This document shows, piece by piece, positions 1 through 4,955 of a stretch of DNA of 7,345 nt; the first letter of the stretch is position 1; the number at the start of each line of letters is the position of its first letter. The notes beneath the pieces are model-generated. The model worked only from the letters and a program-made list of their open reading frames with translations, searched no databases and was not told the DNA's origin. A program made the translations under genes and the position numbers. The stretch spans positions 1 through 7,345 of the forward strand of contig CAVGEY010000033.1 of assembly GCA_963628435.1 (NCBI GenBank), read 5' to 3'. This DNA comes from CAKSQF01 sp963628435 (lineage in GTDB: Bacteria > Bacillota > Clostridia > Oscillospirales > CAG-272).

Positions 1-49
1 ATTATATTATATATATTCTGTAAATTTTAGGATTTTTCTCCGTCTCCAC

Positions 50-78
50 TTGTTTTTTCGGGCTGTCTGTGATATAAT
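50..78 (+). promoter_or_regulatory. Probable dnaA promoter (extended -10, sigma-A type)
   Basis: A -35-like TTGTTT (50-55) is followed by a 17-nt spacer and a perfect TATAAT (73-78). The TG at 70-71 one base before the hexamer makes an extended -10. Spacing and -10 match the consensus for the housekeeping sigma factor. The predicted start near position 85 would leave a leader of about 190 nt before the dnaA ATG at 279. Inferred from sequence only; no nearer promoter of similar quality was found. Confidence 0.72.
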
Positions 79-278
79 AAGGATGTGTATTTTTGACCTT
101 CGACAGAGCCGCATCGCCGCAGAGCCGAAAAATTTGTCCTCTGTGCAATCTTTTATATTGTGCGTAGGTGAAGTCTGCCCGACTTTTCGCGTCTCTTTCG
201 CTCTTTTATCAAAAAATATGAACCGACGGAAGATTTCGGTAAATTCTCCCGTCAACCTAAAATATAAGGAGATTATAA
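79..278 (+). promoter_or_regulatory. Long 5' leader of dnaA, no gene seen
   Basis: This stretch between the predicted promoter and dnaA holds no convincing gene. It contains a weak inverted repeat ACAGAG (103-108) / CTCTGT (139-144), another weak pair GACGG (225-229) / CCGTC (249-253) just before the ribosome binding site, and the Shine-Dalgarno AAGGAG (266-271), 7 nt before the ATG. One 9-mer, TTATCAAAA (206-214), is two mismatches from a DnaA box and is not convincing as an autoregulatory site. No known riboswitch or leader-peptide pattern was recognised. Confidence 0.4.
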
Positions 279-1607
279 ATGCAGGAACTGACCTCCCTCT
301 GGGAAACCATAACCTCGCGGCTTGCCGCAAAATTCTCGTCAACCGCCGTCAAACTGTGGTTTGAAGAGTCGTGCATACTCGCGCTTGACGAAAGCAGCGT
401 AACAATTCAGATATTTAACGATTACAAAAAAAACATCGTCGAACGGAAGTTTACGAAAAGTCTTTCGGATGAGTTCGAGGCGCTCATCGGCTATCCGGTC
501 GAGATAAAATTGCAGGTAAAGCCCGCCGCCCCGAAAACGGTGAAAAAAGACGACAATTACAAATTCAACGAATCGATTGAGGGCGAAACATTCCGTCCGG
601 GTAACGAATATACCTTCGACAATTTCATTGTCGGCTCATCGAACAAGTTTGTCTATGCCGCCTGCACGGCGGTCGCATCCTCTCCGGCATCCGACTACAA
701 TCCGCTTTTCATCTACTCGAAGCCGGGACTCGGCAAAACCCACCTTCTGAACGCGATTATGAACGCGATCTACTCGAAAAATCCGTCAACAAACATTCTC
801 TATGTCAAGGGCGACGAATTTACGAATCAGATGATTGAATCGATTTCGCACGGCTCGCAGGAGGCGTTCCGCCGCAAATACAGAAAAGCCGATGTTCTGC
901 TGATCGATGACATTCAGTTTATCGCGGGCAAAGAGGGAACTCAGGAAGAGTTTTTCCATACATTCAACGCTCTTTATGAGGACAACAAACAGATAATCAT
1001 GACATCCGACCGTCCTCCGCGCGACATAAAGCTGCTCGAAGACCGACTGAGAACGCGTTTCGAATGGGGACTTATCGCCGACATTCAGCCGCCGGACTAC
1101 GAACTGCGCATCGCGATTATGAAGAACAAGGCGAAGATGCTCGGAATCAATCTGCCGCCCGAAGTGCTTGCCTATCTCGCCGAAAATATCAAGAGCGACA
1201 TACGCCAGATTGAGGGCGCGGTCAAGAAGATCTCGGCAAGATGCTATCTGAGCAAGGAAACGGTAACACTCGATCTCGCGAAAGACTGTGCCGCGCCCTT
1301 TATCCGCACGGGAGCGTCACCGGCAATCACCGCCGACAGCATCGTCGCGCACGTGGCGAAGAAATACGGAGTGGCGGTTGACGACATCTACGGCAGGCAG
1401 CGCACCAAACCGATTGCGAGAGCGAGAAACATATCGATTTATGTTATCCGCAGAGTCACGGGACTCTCTCTTCCGGTCATCGGCAAGCGGTTCGACCGCG
1501 ATCACACAACCATTCTGTCATCGATAAATTCGATTGAAGATGAAATGAAAGCGAATCCGCTGATCGATCTCGAAATAAACGATCTCGTAAAGGAAATCAC
1601 CGAATAA
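279..1607 (+). CDS. dnaA: Chromosomal replication initiator protein DnaA
   Basis: DnaA binds DnaA boxes at oriC as an ATP-dependent filament, melts the origin and recruits the replicative helicase; it also acts as a transcription factor. At 442 aa it is near the usual length, with a short linker. Domain I is about residues 1-80 (start MQELTSLWETI) and the linker about 81-105. The AAA+ domain has Walker A at 147-154 (SKPGLGKT), Walker B LLIDD at 207-211, sensor 1 IIMTSD at 239-244, the arginine-finger box RLRTRFEWGL at 256-265 and sensor-2 Arg309 in SDIRQIEGA. Domain IV carries the basic loop from 372 and the DnaA signature RDHTTILSSI at 407-416, which reads DnaA boxes. The start is fixed by AAGGAG 7 nt upstream. 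Oddity: the first Walker A glycine is Ser147. The gene is followed by a hairpin and the probable oriC, the usual Firmicutes arrangement. Confidence 0.98.
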   Translation: MQELTSLWETITSRLAAKFSSTAVKLWFEESCILALDESSVTIQIFNDYKKNIVERKFTKSLSDEFEALIGYPVEIKLQVKPAAPKTVKKDDNYKFNESIEGETFRPGNEYTFDNFIVGSSNKFVYAACTAVASSPASDYNPLFIYSKPGLGKTHLLNAIMNAIYSKNPSTNILYVKGDEFTNQMIESISHGSQEAFRRKYRKADVLLIDDIQFIAGKEGTQEEFFHTFNALYEDNKQIIMTSDRPPRDIKLLEDRLRTRFEWGLIADIQPPDYELRIAIMKNKAKMLGINLPPEVLAYLAENIKSDIRQIEGAVKKISARCYLSKETVTLDLAKDCAAPFIRTGASPAITADSIVAHVAKKYGVAVDDIYGRQRTKPIARARNISIYVIRRVTGLSLPVIGKRFDRDHTTILSSINSIEDEMKANPLIDLEINDLVKEITE

Positions 1608-1611
1608 AAAC

Positions 1612-1634
1612 CCAAAACGGCATAGCCGATTTGG
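1612..1634 (+). terminator. Hairpin just after dnaA, possible weak terminator
   Basis: The arms CCAAAACGGC (1612-1621) and GCCGATTTGG (1625-1634) pair over 9 of 10 positions around an ATA loop, 5 nt after the dnaA stop codon. There is no run of T after it, so it may stabilise the 3' end or slow polymerase rather than terminate. It belongs to a hairpin family with members at 6913-6935 and 7023-7045, so its position may reflect repeat insertion rather than a dedicated terminator. Confidence 0.4.
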
Positions 1635-1640
1635 CTTGGA

Positions 1641-1731
1641 TATTTGAATTGAAATCAATCCCTCAGTCGGCTGCGCCGACTGCTCCCTTTACACAAGGGA
1701 GCCTTTAAGAGACGGGCGATTACAACAAATA
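1641..1731 (+). repeat. Two-hairpin composite repeat, divergent copy
   Basis: The outer arms TATTTG (1641-1646) and CAAATA (1726-1731) enclose two strong hairpins. The first has arms CAGTCGGC (1664-1671) and GCCGACTG (1675-1682) with a TGC loop. The second has arms CTCCCTT (1683-1689) and AAGGGAG (1695-1701). The overall plan matches the two copies after gyrB (6941-6997 and 7084-7140), but the inner hairpins are entirely different. The inner segment resembles an intergenic repeat I recall as frequent in Clostridia genomes; that recollection was not checked. Confidence 0.55.
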
Positions 1732-1765
1732 CCGCCTGACTTACAGACAGCGAAAAGCCCAAAGG

Positions 1766-1799
1766 AACGGGGCGTCGAGGACGTCGCCCCCTACAAGGT
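1766..1799 (+). repeat. 34-nt dispersed repeat, inverted relative to 7229-7262
   Basis: The reverse complement of 7229-7262 matches this segment at 31 of 34 positions by hand alignment. The segment is itself partly self-complementary: GGGGCG pairs with CGCCCC, then a T-T mismatch, then CG with CG around AGGA. Its right end GCCCCCTACAAG recurs at 1887-1898. This looks like a dispersed intergenic repeat; no coding role is seen. Confidence 0.6.
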
Positions 1800-1927
1800 A
1801 TCTCGAAATTTTCTGCGCAAATCAAAAACGGCAAAATACCGCACGGTATATTGATACGATGACACCCCAAATCGGCGTTTTGGTTTGCCCCCTACAAGCC
1901 ACTACCAAAGGATAGCCGAAAATTCGT

Positions 1928-1950
1928 CAAATACCGCACGGGATACAGAT
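1928..1950 (+). repeat. AAATACCGC...GATACAGAT repeat copy
   Basis: A 23-nt copy of a motif whose relatives lie at 1726-1750, 1833-1860, 6991-7010, 7134-7156 and 7186-7208. The closest is 7186-7208, which shares CCGCACGGGATACAGAT. Some copies form a small hairpin, for example ATACC (1836-1840) with GGTAT (1845-1849). Several copies form the 3' arm of the composite two-hairpin element. Confidence 0.55.
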
Positions 1951-1962
1951 TATTATAAACTT

Positions 1963-2232
1963 ATGAAAAGAAAAATTACCGATTTTCCCAAAAATACGCT
2001 GCTTGTGCCGCTCTCGTCCGGATTTTCCGCCGACACCCGCACACTTATCGGAATATTCGATCTCGACACATCTACAAAATCGCCCGACACACGCAGATTT
2101 CTGCGTCTGTGCGAGAAAAAAGGGAAACTGTCGACCGACTCGAAAGATCTGCCGAAGAGCTTCGCCGTATGCGACGGCTACATAACCCTGCTGCAAACCG
2201 CGTCAAATCAGCTCGCGAAAAAATTCGGCTGA
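1963..2232 (+). CDS. RemB-like small regulator (DUF370-type), tentative
   Basis: An 89-aa protein from ATG 1963. The segment TLIGIFDLDTSTKSPDTRRF (residues 27-46), then EKKGKL and LPKSFAV (63-69), then YITLLQTASNQLAKK resembles the IIGIFDLD...TRDFL...PKSFVV...SxxTLLKR pattern of the RemA/RemB family, small DNA-binding regulators of biofilm-matrix genes in Bacillus. In many Firmicutes the remB gene sits beside gyrB, so an origin-proximal relative is plausible. Residues 1-10 are extra compared with family members as I remember them. The frame stays open upstream to a TTG at 1885, but that part runs through a dispersed repeat (1928-1950), so the internal ATG is preferred. No Shine-Dalgarno precedes it. 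TATTAT at 1951-1956 could be a -10 placing transcription start at the ATG (leaderless), but no -35 is clear. The gene may be weakly expressed or decaying, although the frame is intact. Confidence 0.58.
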   Translation: MKRKITDFPKNTLLVPLSSGFSADTRTLIGIFDLDTSTKSPDTRRFLRLCEKKGKLSTDSKDLPKSFAVCDGYITLLQTASNQLAKKFG

Positions 2233-2329
2233 TTTCCACAGATTTTTGTTGAAAAGCCTGTTATTCCGACATGTTGAAAATCTGTTGATTTCGGATTTTT
2301 GCCGTATTTCCGACTCTTCCGGGAAATTT

Positions 2330-2338
2330 TTTTCCACA
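2330..2338 (+). promoter_or_regulatory. Best DnaA box in the origin
   Basis: TTTTCCACA differs from the consensus TTATCCACA only at position 3, a tolerated variant in Firmicutes origins. It points towards the AT-rich tract and dnaN. Confidence 0.65.
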
Positions 2339-2455
2339 TAAACACACAGACTTTTCAAAAAGAAACCGATTTTGAAAGTTCCGGATTTTTGCCGTTTTTC
2401 TACTTTTTCGGAGTATTACTCTGCAAATTTTCGTTAAATTTCGGTTGATTTTGAC

Positions 2456-2492
2456 TTTTGCACAGATTCCACACCCCCTACTGCTACTACTG
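2456..2492 (+). promoter_or_regulatory. Origin unwinding module: two DnaA boxes, C-run, DnaA-trios
   Basis: Two 9-mers abut in the same orientation: TTTTGCACA (2456-2464) and GATTCCACA (2465-2473). The C-run starts at 2474, and the triplets CTA CTG CTA CTA CTG follow at 2478-2492. On the other strand these read 3'-GAT GAC GAT GAT GAC-5', close to the DnaA-trio motif 3'-[G/A]A[T/A]-5' that guides DnaA filament growth into the melted strand in Bacillus subtilis. Three triplets match exactly; two carry C instead of A/T in the third place. The order box, GC-rich, trios, AT-rich matches the basal unwinding system. Confidence 0.68.
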
Positions 2493-2524
2493 ATTTTTTA
2501 ATATTTATTTTATTTATATTTATA
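2493..2524. promoter_or_regulatory. AT-rich DNA unwinding element
   Basis: These 32 consecutive bases are all A or T, the longest such run I noticed in the window. The tract starts directly after the DnaA-trio-like triplets and ends 44 nt before dnaN. It is the expected site of first strand opening and helicase loading. It may also contain dnaN promoter elements, but no clear -35/-10 pair was found. Confidence 0.7.
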
Positions 2525-2543
2525 CCGAAAACCTGCGGTTTTC
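2523..2543 (+). repeat. CCGAAAACC hairpin repeat, copy 1 (origin/dnaN leader)
   Basis: GAAAACC (2527-2533) pairs with GGTTTTC (2537-2543) around TGC. It lies directly after the AT tract and just upstream of the dnaN Shine-Dalgarno GGAGG (2556-2560). Identical arms recur at 6877-6898 and 7056-7077, where an extra C-G pair closes the stem; here that base is A (2544). It may be a repeat inserted at the origin edge or a structure in the dnaN leader. Confidence 0.7.
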
Positions 2544-2568
2544 AAATAATTTCTCGGAGGATAAATTT

Positions 2569-3726
2569 ATGAAACTTACATTCGAGCGCGCGGAACTTGA
2601 AAAGGCGGTCGATTTTTCGATGTGCGCCGTGTCCGACAGAAACGCCATTCCCGTAGTCGAAGGCATACGCCTGCGCAGCGAGAAAAACGGCAAATGCTCG
2701 CTTACAACATACGATCTCGAAAAGGGATTTTATACCGAAATCGACTGCAGAACGGAGGAGCCGGGCAACTATGTCATTAACGCCGCCAAATTCCTCCGCA
2801 TTATAAAATCGATGCCCGACCTCTATATCACGGTCGAGGTAAACGAAAACTGCGCCGTTACCGTAAGTTCGGGCCGCTCGAAATTCGAGCTTCACGCGCT
2901 TGACGGCGAAACATTCCCGAATATCCCGACTCTGTCCGGTGAGAGAGGATTTCTTATCGAGGGCGGACTTCTCAAAAAGATGATCGCGCAGACATCATTT
3001 TCAATCGGCTACGGCAACGACATCAGACCGATGCTCTGCGGCGCCTGCTTTAATATCACCGACGACGGCATAAAAATCGTAACCTGCGACAGCAACCGTC
3101 TGTCGGTCAGAGAAAAACATCAGAAAATCGAGAACAGAAACAGCGACAGCTCGGATCTCAATCTCAAATTTATCGTTCCGGGCAAGACGGTCGGTCAGCT
3201 CACAAGACTTATCGACGACGACGAAAGCGTTAATATCATGCTGACACGCAAGCATGTCATATTCAGACTCGAAAATATGACATTTTTCTCCCGCCTTATC
3301 GATTCGGAATATATTGACTATGAAAGAGTCATTCCGAAGGGAAGAGAAACGGTCGCCGTAATAGAAAGAGCCGATCTGCTCTCCTCACTCGAAAGAGCAT
3401 CGCTTGTAACCGAAGATAAAGCGCTCGGACAGGCGAAATCTTATGTAAAAGCGACATTCGAAGACGGAAAAATCATAATCGAATCGAAATCGGTCAACGG
3501 ATCGGTCTATGACGAACAGAACATCGAAAAGAGCGGCGCCGATCTCGTAATCGGATTCAACTGCAGATATTTTATCGACGCGCTGCGTGCCGCCGATACC
3601 GAAAAAATCGAGGTTATCCTGAACGGACAGCTGACATCGATTATCGTGAAACCCGTCTATAAAGACGACGAAAAGGACAACGGCGAAGATTATCTCTATA
3701 TGATAAGCCCGGTCAGAATGAAATAA
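2569..3726 (+). CDS. dnaN: DNA polymerase III beta subunit (sliding clamp)
   Basis: DnaN forms the dimeric ring that tethers DNA polymerase III and many repair proteins to DNA. At 385 aa it is slightly longer than the common 365-380. The three clamp domains are about 1-120, 125-250 and 255-385. Family landmarks are FPNIP at 116-120, RPMLCGACF at 153-161 (usually RPxLxG), TCDSNRLSV at 172-180 (usually TDGxRLA), SRLIDSEYIDYERVIP at 241-256, VIGFNCRYFIDAL at 327-339 and the C-terminal YLYMISPVRMK at 375-385, part of the partner-binding pocket. Start: GGAGG 8 nt before ATG. It lies just right of the origin AT tract and 24 nt before recF, so the two are probably co-transcribed. Residues 365-374 (KDDEKDNGED) form an acidic stretch just before the last strand and may account for the extra length. 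Confidence 0.97.
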   Translation: MKLTFERAELEKAVDFSMCAVSDRNAIPVVEGIRLRSEKNGKCSLTTYDLEKGFYTEIDCRTEEPGNYVINAAKFLRIIKSMPDLYITVEVNENCAVTVSSGRSKFELHALDGETFPNIPTLSGERGFLIEGGLLKKMIAQTSFSIGYGNDIRPMLCGACFNITDDGIKIVTCDSNRLSVREKHQKIENRNSDSSDLNLKFIVPGKTVGQLTRLIDDDESVNIMLTRKHVIFRLENMTFFSRLIDSEYIDYERVIPKGRETVAVIERADLLSSLERASLVTEDKALGQAKSYVKATFEDGKIIIESKSVNGSVYDEQNIEKSGADLVIGFNCRYFIDALRAADTEKIEVILNGQLTSIIVKPVYKDDEKDNGEDYLYMISPVRMK

Positions 3727-3750
3727 AAAATAAAGAAAAGGTCGGCTCGT

Positions 3751-4851
3751 ATGATAGCTGAAAAGGCGGCCTACCGCGATTTCCGCAACATAAAAGAAGA
3801 AACAATAACTTTTTCGGACGGAGTCAATATAATCTGCGGCGATAACGCAGAGGGAAAGACAAACGCGCTCGAGGGAATATATATAATGGCCGGCTGCCGT
3901 TCGCACAGAGCGGCAAAAGACGCCGAAATGATAGCGTTCGGAAAAGAATCGGCAGATATTACGCTCGAATATGAGGGCGGCGGCAGAAAAAACGAACTTT
4001 TTATGCGGCTTGCGGCGGGGAAAAAGAGAATATGCAGAAAAAACGGGCTGACGCTCGGAAAAACATCCGAATTTATCGGCAATTTCAGAGCGGTGCTTTT
4101 CACCCCCGAACATCTCTCTATTATAAAAAGCGGGCCGTCGGAACGGCGGCTGTTCGTAGATTCGGCACTCTGTCAGATATACCCGAAATATACGGCGGCG
4201 CTGCAGGGTGTGTCGAGAACACTCTTGCAGCGAAACAGAATACTGCGGCTTGTAAGCGAAGAAAAAATATCGGCAAAAGACGCCGATACGAATATCGAGG
4301 TCTGGAGCGAGGAGCTTGCGAAATTCAGCGAAACAGTCTCGAAAATGAGATTTGATTATGTCGGGCGGCTGTCCGAATATGTAAAAATCTTTTTCGAAGA
4401 AATGACGGACGGCAGGGAGTCTGCCGAAATAAAGGCGGAAGAGCCGAAATCGGCAGCCGAATTTCTCGAAATCATGAAAAAAGATATTGAGAAAGAGAAA
4501 ATTCTCGGAACGACTCTGCACGGAGTGCATAAAGACGATATATCGGTAAAGCTGAACAGTCTTGCGGTCAGGGCATACGGCTCGCAGGGACAGCAGCGTT
4601 CATGCGCGCTCGCGATGAAACTCGCCGAAGGGGAAATCTCAAAAGAAATATGCGGCGAATATCCGGTATTTCTGCTTGACGATATTCTGTCCGAACTCGA
4701 TGAAAAGAGAAAAGAATATATCGTAAAGGGACTCACGGGCAGACAGGTTATAATCACCGCCTGCACGAAAGAGGAAAAAATATTCGGCAGATATTCGGAT
4801 AATATCAAAATCATAAGCTGCAAAAACGGAACTTATACCGAAATCGGCTGA
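3751..4851 (+). CDS. recF: DNA replication and repair protein RecF
   Basis: RecF is an SMC-like ATPase that, with RecO and RecR, loads RecA at single-strand gaps and helps restart forks. The 366-aa length is normal. Walker A is CGDNAEGKTN at 29-38, GPSERRLFVD at 128-137 matches the conserved GPSxRRxFLD, the ABC signature is YGSQGQQRSCALAMKLAE at 276-293, and Walker B plus D-loop is FLLDDILSELD at 307-317. The family GPHRDD motif is altered to GVHKDD at 258-263. The start has a weak Shine-Dalgarno AAGG (3738-3741) 9 nt upstream, consistent with translation in an operon behind dnaN. The short S4-domain gene (yaaA/rlbA type) that often separates dnaN and recF in Firmicutes is missing. Confidence 0.96.
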   Translation: MIAEKAAYRDFRNIKEETITFSDGVNIICGDNAEGKTNALEGIYIMAGCRSHRAAKDAEMIAFGKESADITLEYEGGGRKNELFMRLAAGKKRICRKNGLTLGKTSEFIGNFRAVLFTPEHLSIIKSGPSERRLFVDSALCQIYPKYTAALQGVSRTLLQRNRILRLVSEEKISAKDADTNIEVWSEELAKFSETVSKMRFDYVGRLSEYVKIFFEEMTDGRESAEIKAEEPKSAAEFLEIMKKDIEKEKILGTTLHGVHKDDISVKLNSLAVRAYGSQGQQRSCALAMKLAEGEISKEICGEYPVFLLDDILSELDEKRKEYIVKGLTGRQVIITACTKEEKIFGRYSDNIKIISCKNGTYTEIG

Positions 4852-4878
4852 AATCACGAAAAAAATCACATTATGCGG

Positions 4879-4904
4879 CATTCTGCGATTCAAATCGCAG
4901 AATG
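4879..4904. promoter_or_regulatory. Perfect palindrome upstream of gyrB, possible operator
   Basis: Arms CATTCTGCGATT (4879-4890) and AATCGCAGAATG (4893-4904) are fully complementary over 12 nt with a 2-nt centre. The centre overlaps the -35 element of the predicted gyrB promoter. No T-run follows, so it is a poor intrinsic terminator. A regulator-binding operator, or a hairpin ending the dnaN-recF transcript, are the two likely readings. Confidence 0.6.
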
Positions 4905-4917
4905 TATGAAATATAAT
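4889..4917 (+). promoter_or_regulatory. Probable gyrB promoter
   Basis: TTCAAA (4889-4894, 4 of 6 to TTGACA), a 17-nt spacer and a perfect TATAAT (4912-4917). Transcription would begin near 4924, giving a leader of about 30 nt containing GGAAGG (4936-4941). The -35 lies at the centre of the 4879-4904 palindrome, so a protein bound there would block RNA polymerase. This suggests gyrB is transcribed separately from dnaN-recF. Confidence 0.6.
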
Positions 4918-4935
4918 GGAAACAGGACAACAAAC

Positions 4936-4941
4936 GGAAGG
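4936..4941 (+). promoter_or_regulatory. gyrB ribosome binding site, long spacing
   Basis: GGAAGG is the only good Shine-Dalgarno match before gyrB, but it is 14 nt from the ATG at 4956, longer than the usual 5-10. The start at 4956 is still favoured because MSEIKHSNYDENQIQVLEGL matches typical GyrB N-termini. Confidence 0.5.
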
Positions 4942-4955
4942 ATCAGATAAAGAAA

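Larger units (their letters stand above)
1608..1962. other. Gene-free spacer after dnaA, made of hairpins and dispersed repeats
   Basis: About 355 nt between dnaA and the small RemB-like gene. From left to right it holds a 10-bp-arm hairpin (1612-1634), a two-hairpin element (1641-1731), a C/G-rich segment (1766-1799) matching the reverse complement of 7229-7262, a second copy of GCCCCCTACAAG (1786-1797 and 1887-1898), and copies of an AAATACCGC...GATACAGAT-type motif at 1726, 1833 and 1928. No credible coding region is seen on either strand. The reading frame on the minus strand over 1655-1870 only follows the repeats. Confidence 0.75.
2233..2568. other. oriC: Probable chromosomal origin oriC (dnaA-dnaN side)
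   Basis: This 336-nt non-coding stretch directly precedes dnaN. DnaA-box-like 9-mers are TTTTCCACA (2330-2338, one mismatch from TTATCCACA), TGTTGAAAA on the opposite strand at 2247-2255 and 2272-2280 (two mismatches each), ATTTCCACA (2232-2240, two), and the head-to-tail pair TTTTGCACA (2456-2464, two) and GATTCCACA (2465-2473, three, but TCCACA intact). These lead into a C-run, DnaA-trio-like triplets and a pure A/T tract. Direct repeats of CGGATTTTTGCCGT occur at 2292-2305 and 2382-2395. The position between dnaA and dnaN is the classical Firmicutes origin site. No perfect consensus box is present. Confidence 0.8.

Noticed and set aside
206..214. TTATCAAAA as a DnaA box for dnaA autoregulation
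   Set aside because: Two mismatches fall in the important right half, and no second box is nearby.
7..342. Minus-strand 111-aa frame over the dnaA upstream region
   Set aside because: It overlaps the strong dnaA promoter and gene start, has no recognisable domain and is not RpmH, the usual divergent neighbour of dnaA.
50..364. Plus-strand frame through the dnaA leader into dnaA
   Set aside because: No ribosome binding site at any start (including ATG 83), it overlaps dnaA in another frame, and its composition looks non-coding.
1655..1870. Minus-strand 71-aa frame after dnaA
   Set aside because: It runs entirely through hairpins and dispersed repeats, with no domain seen.
1885..1962. TTG start and 26-aa N-terminal extension of the RemB-like gene
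   Set aside because: The extension is encoded by repeat DNA (1887-1898 and 1928-1950), has no family similarity and no Shine-Dalgarno; the ATG at 1963 fits the family length better.
2445..2520. dnaN promoter in the AT tract (TTGACT 2451 or TATATT 2515)
   Set aside because: No -35/-10 pair with acceptable spacing; A/T-rich DNA gives many chance -10 matches.
3385..4530. Minus-strand 381-aa frame opposite dnaN and recF
   Set aside because: It is the antisense shadow of two well-supported genes. It is long only because of codon bias on the coding strand, and has an aromatic/Arg-rich nonsense composition.
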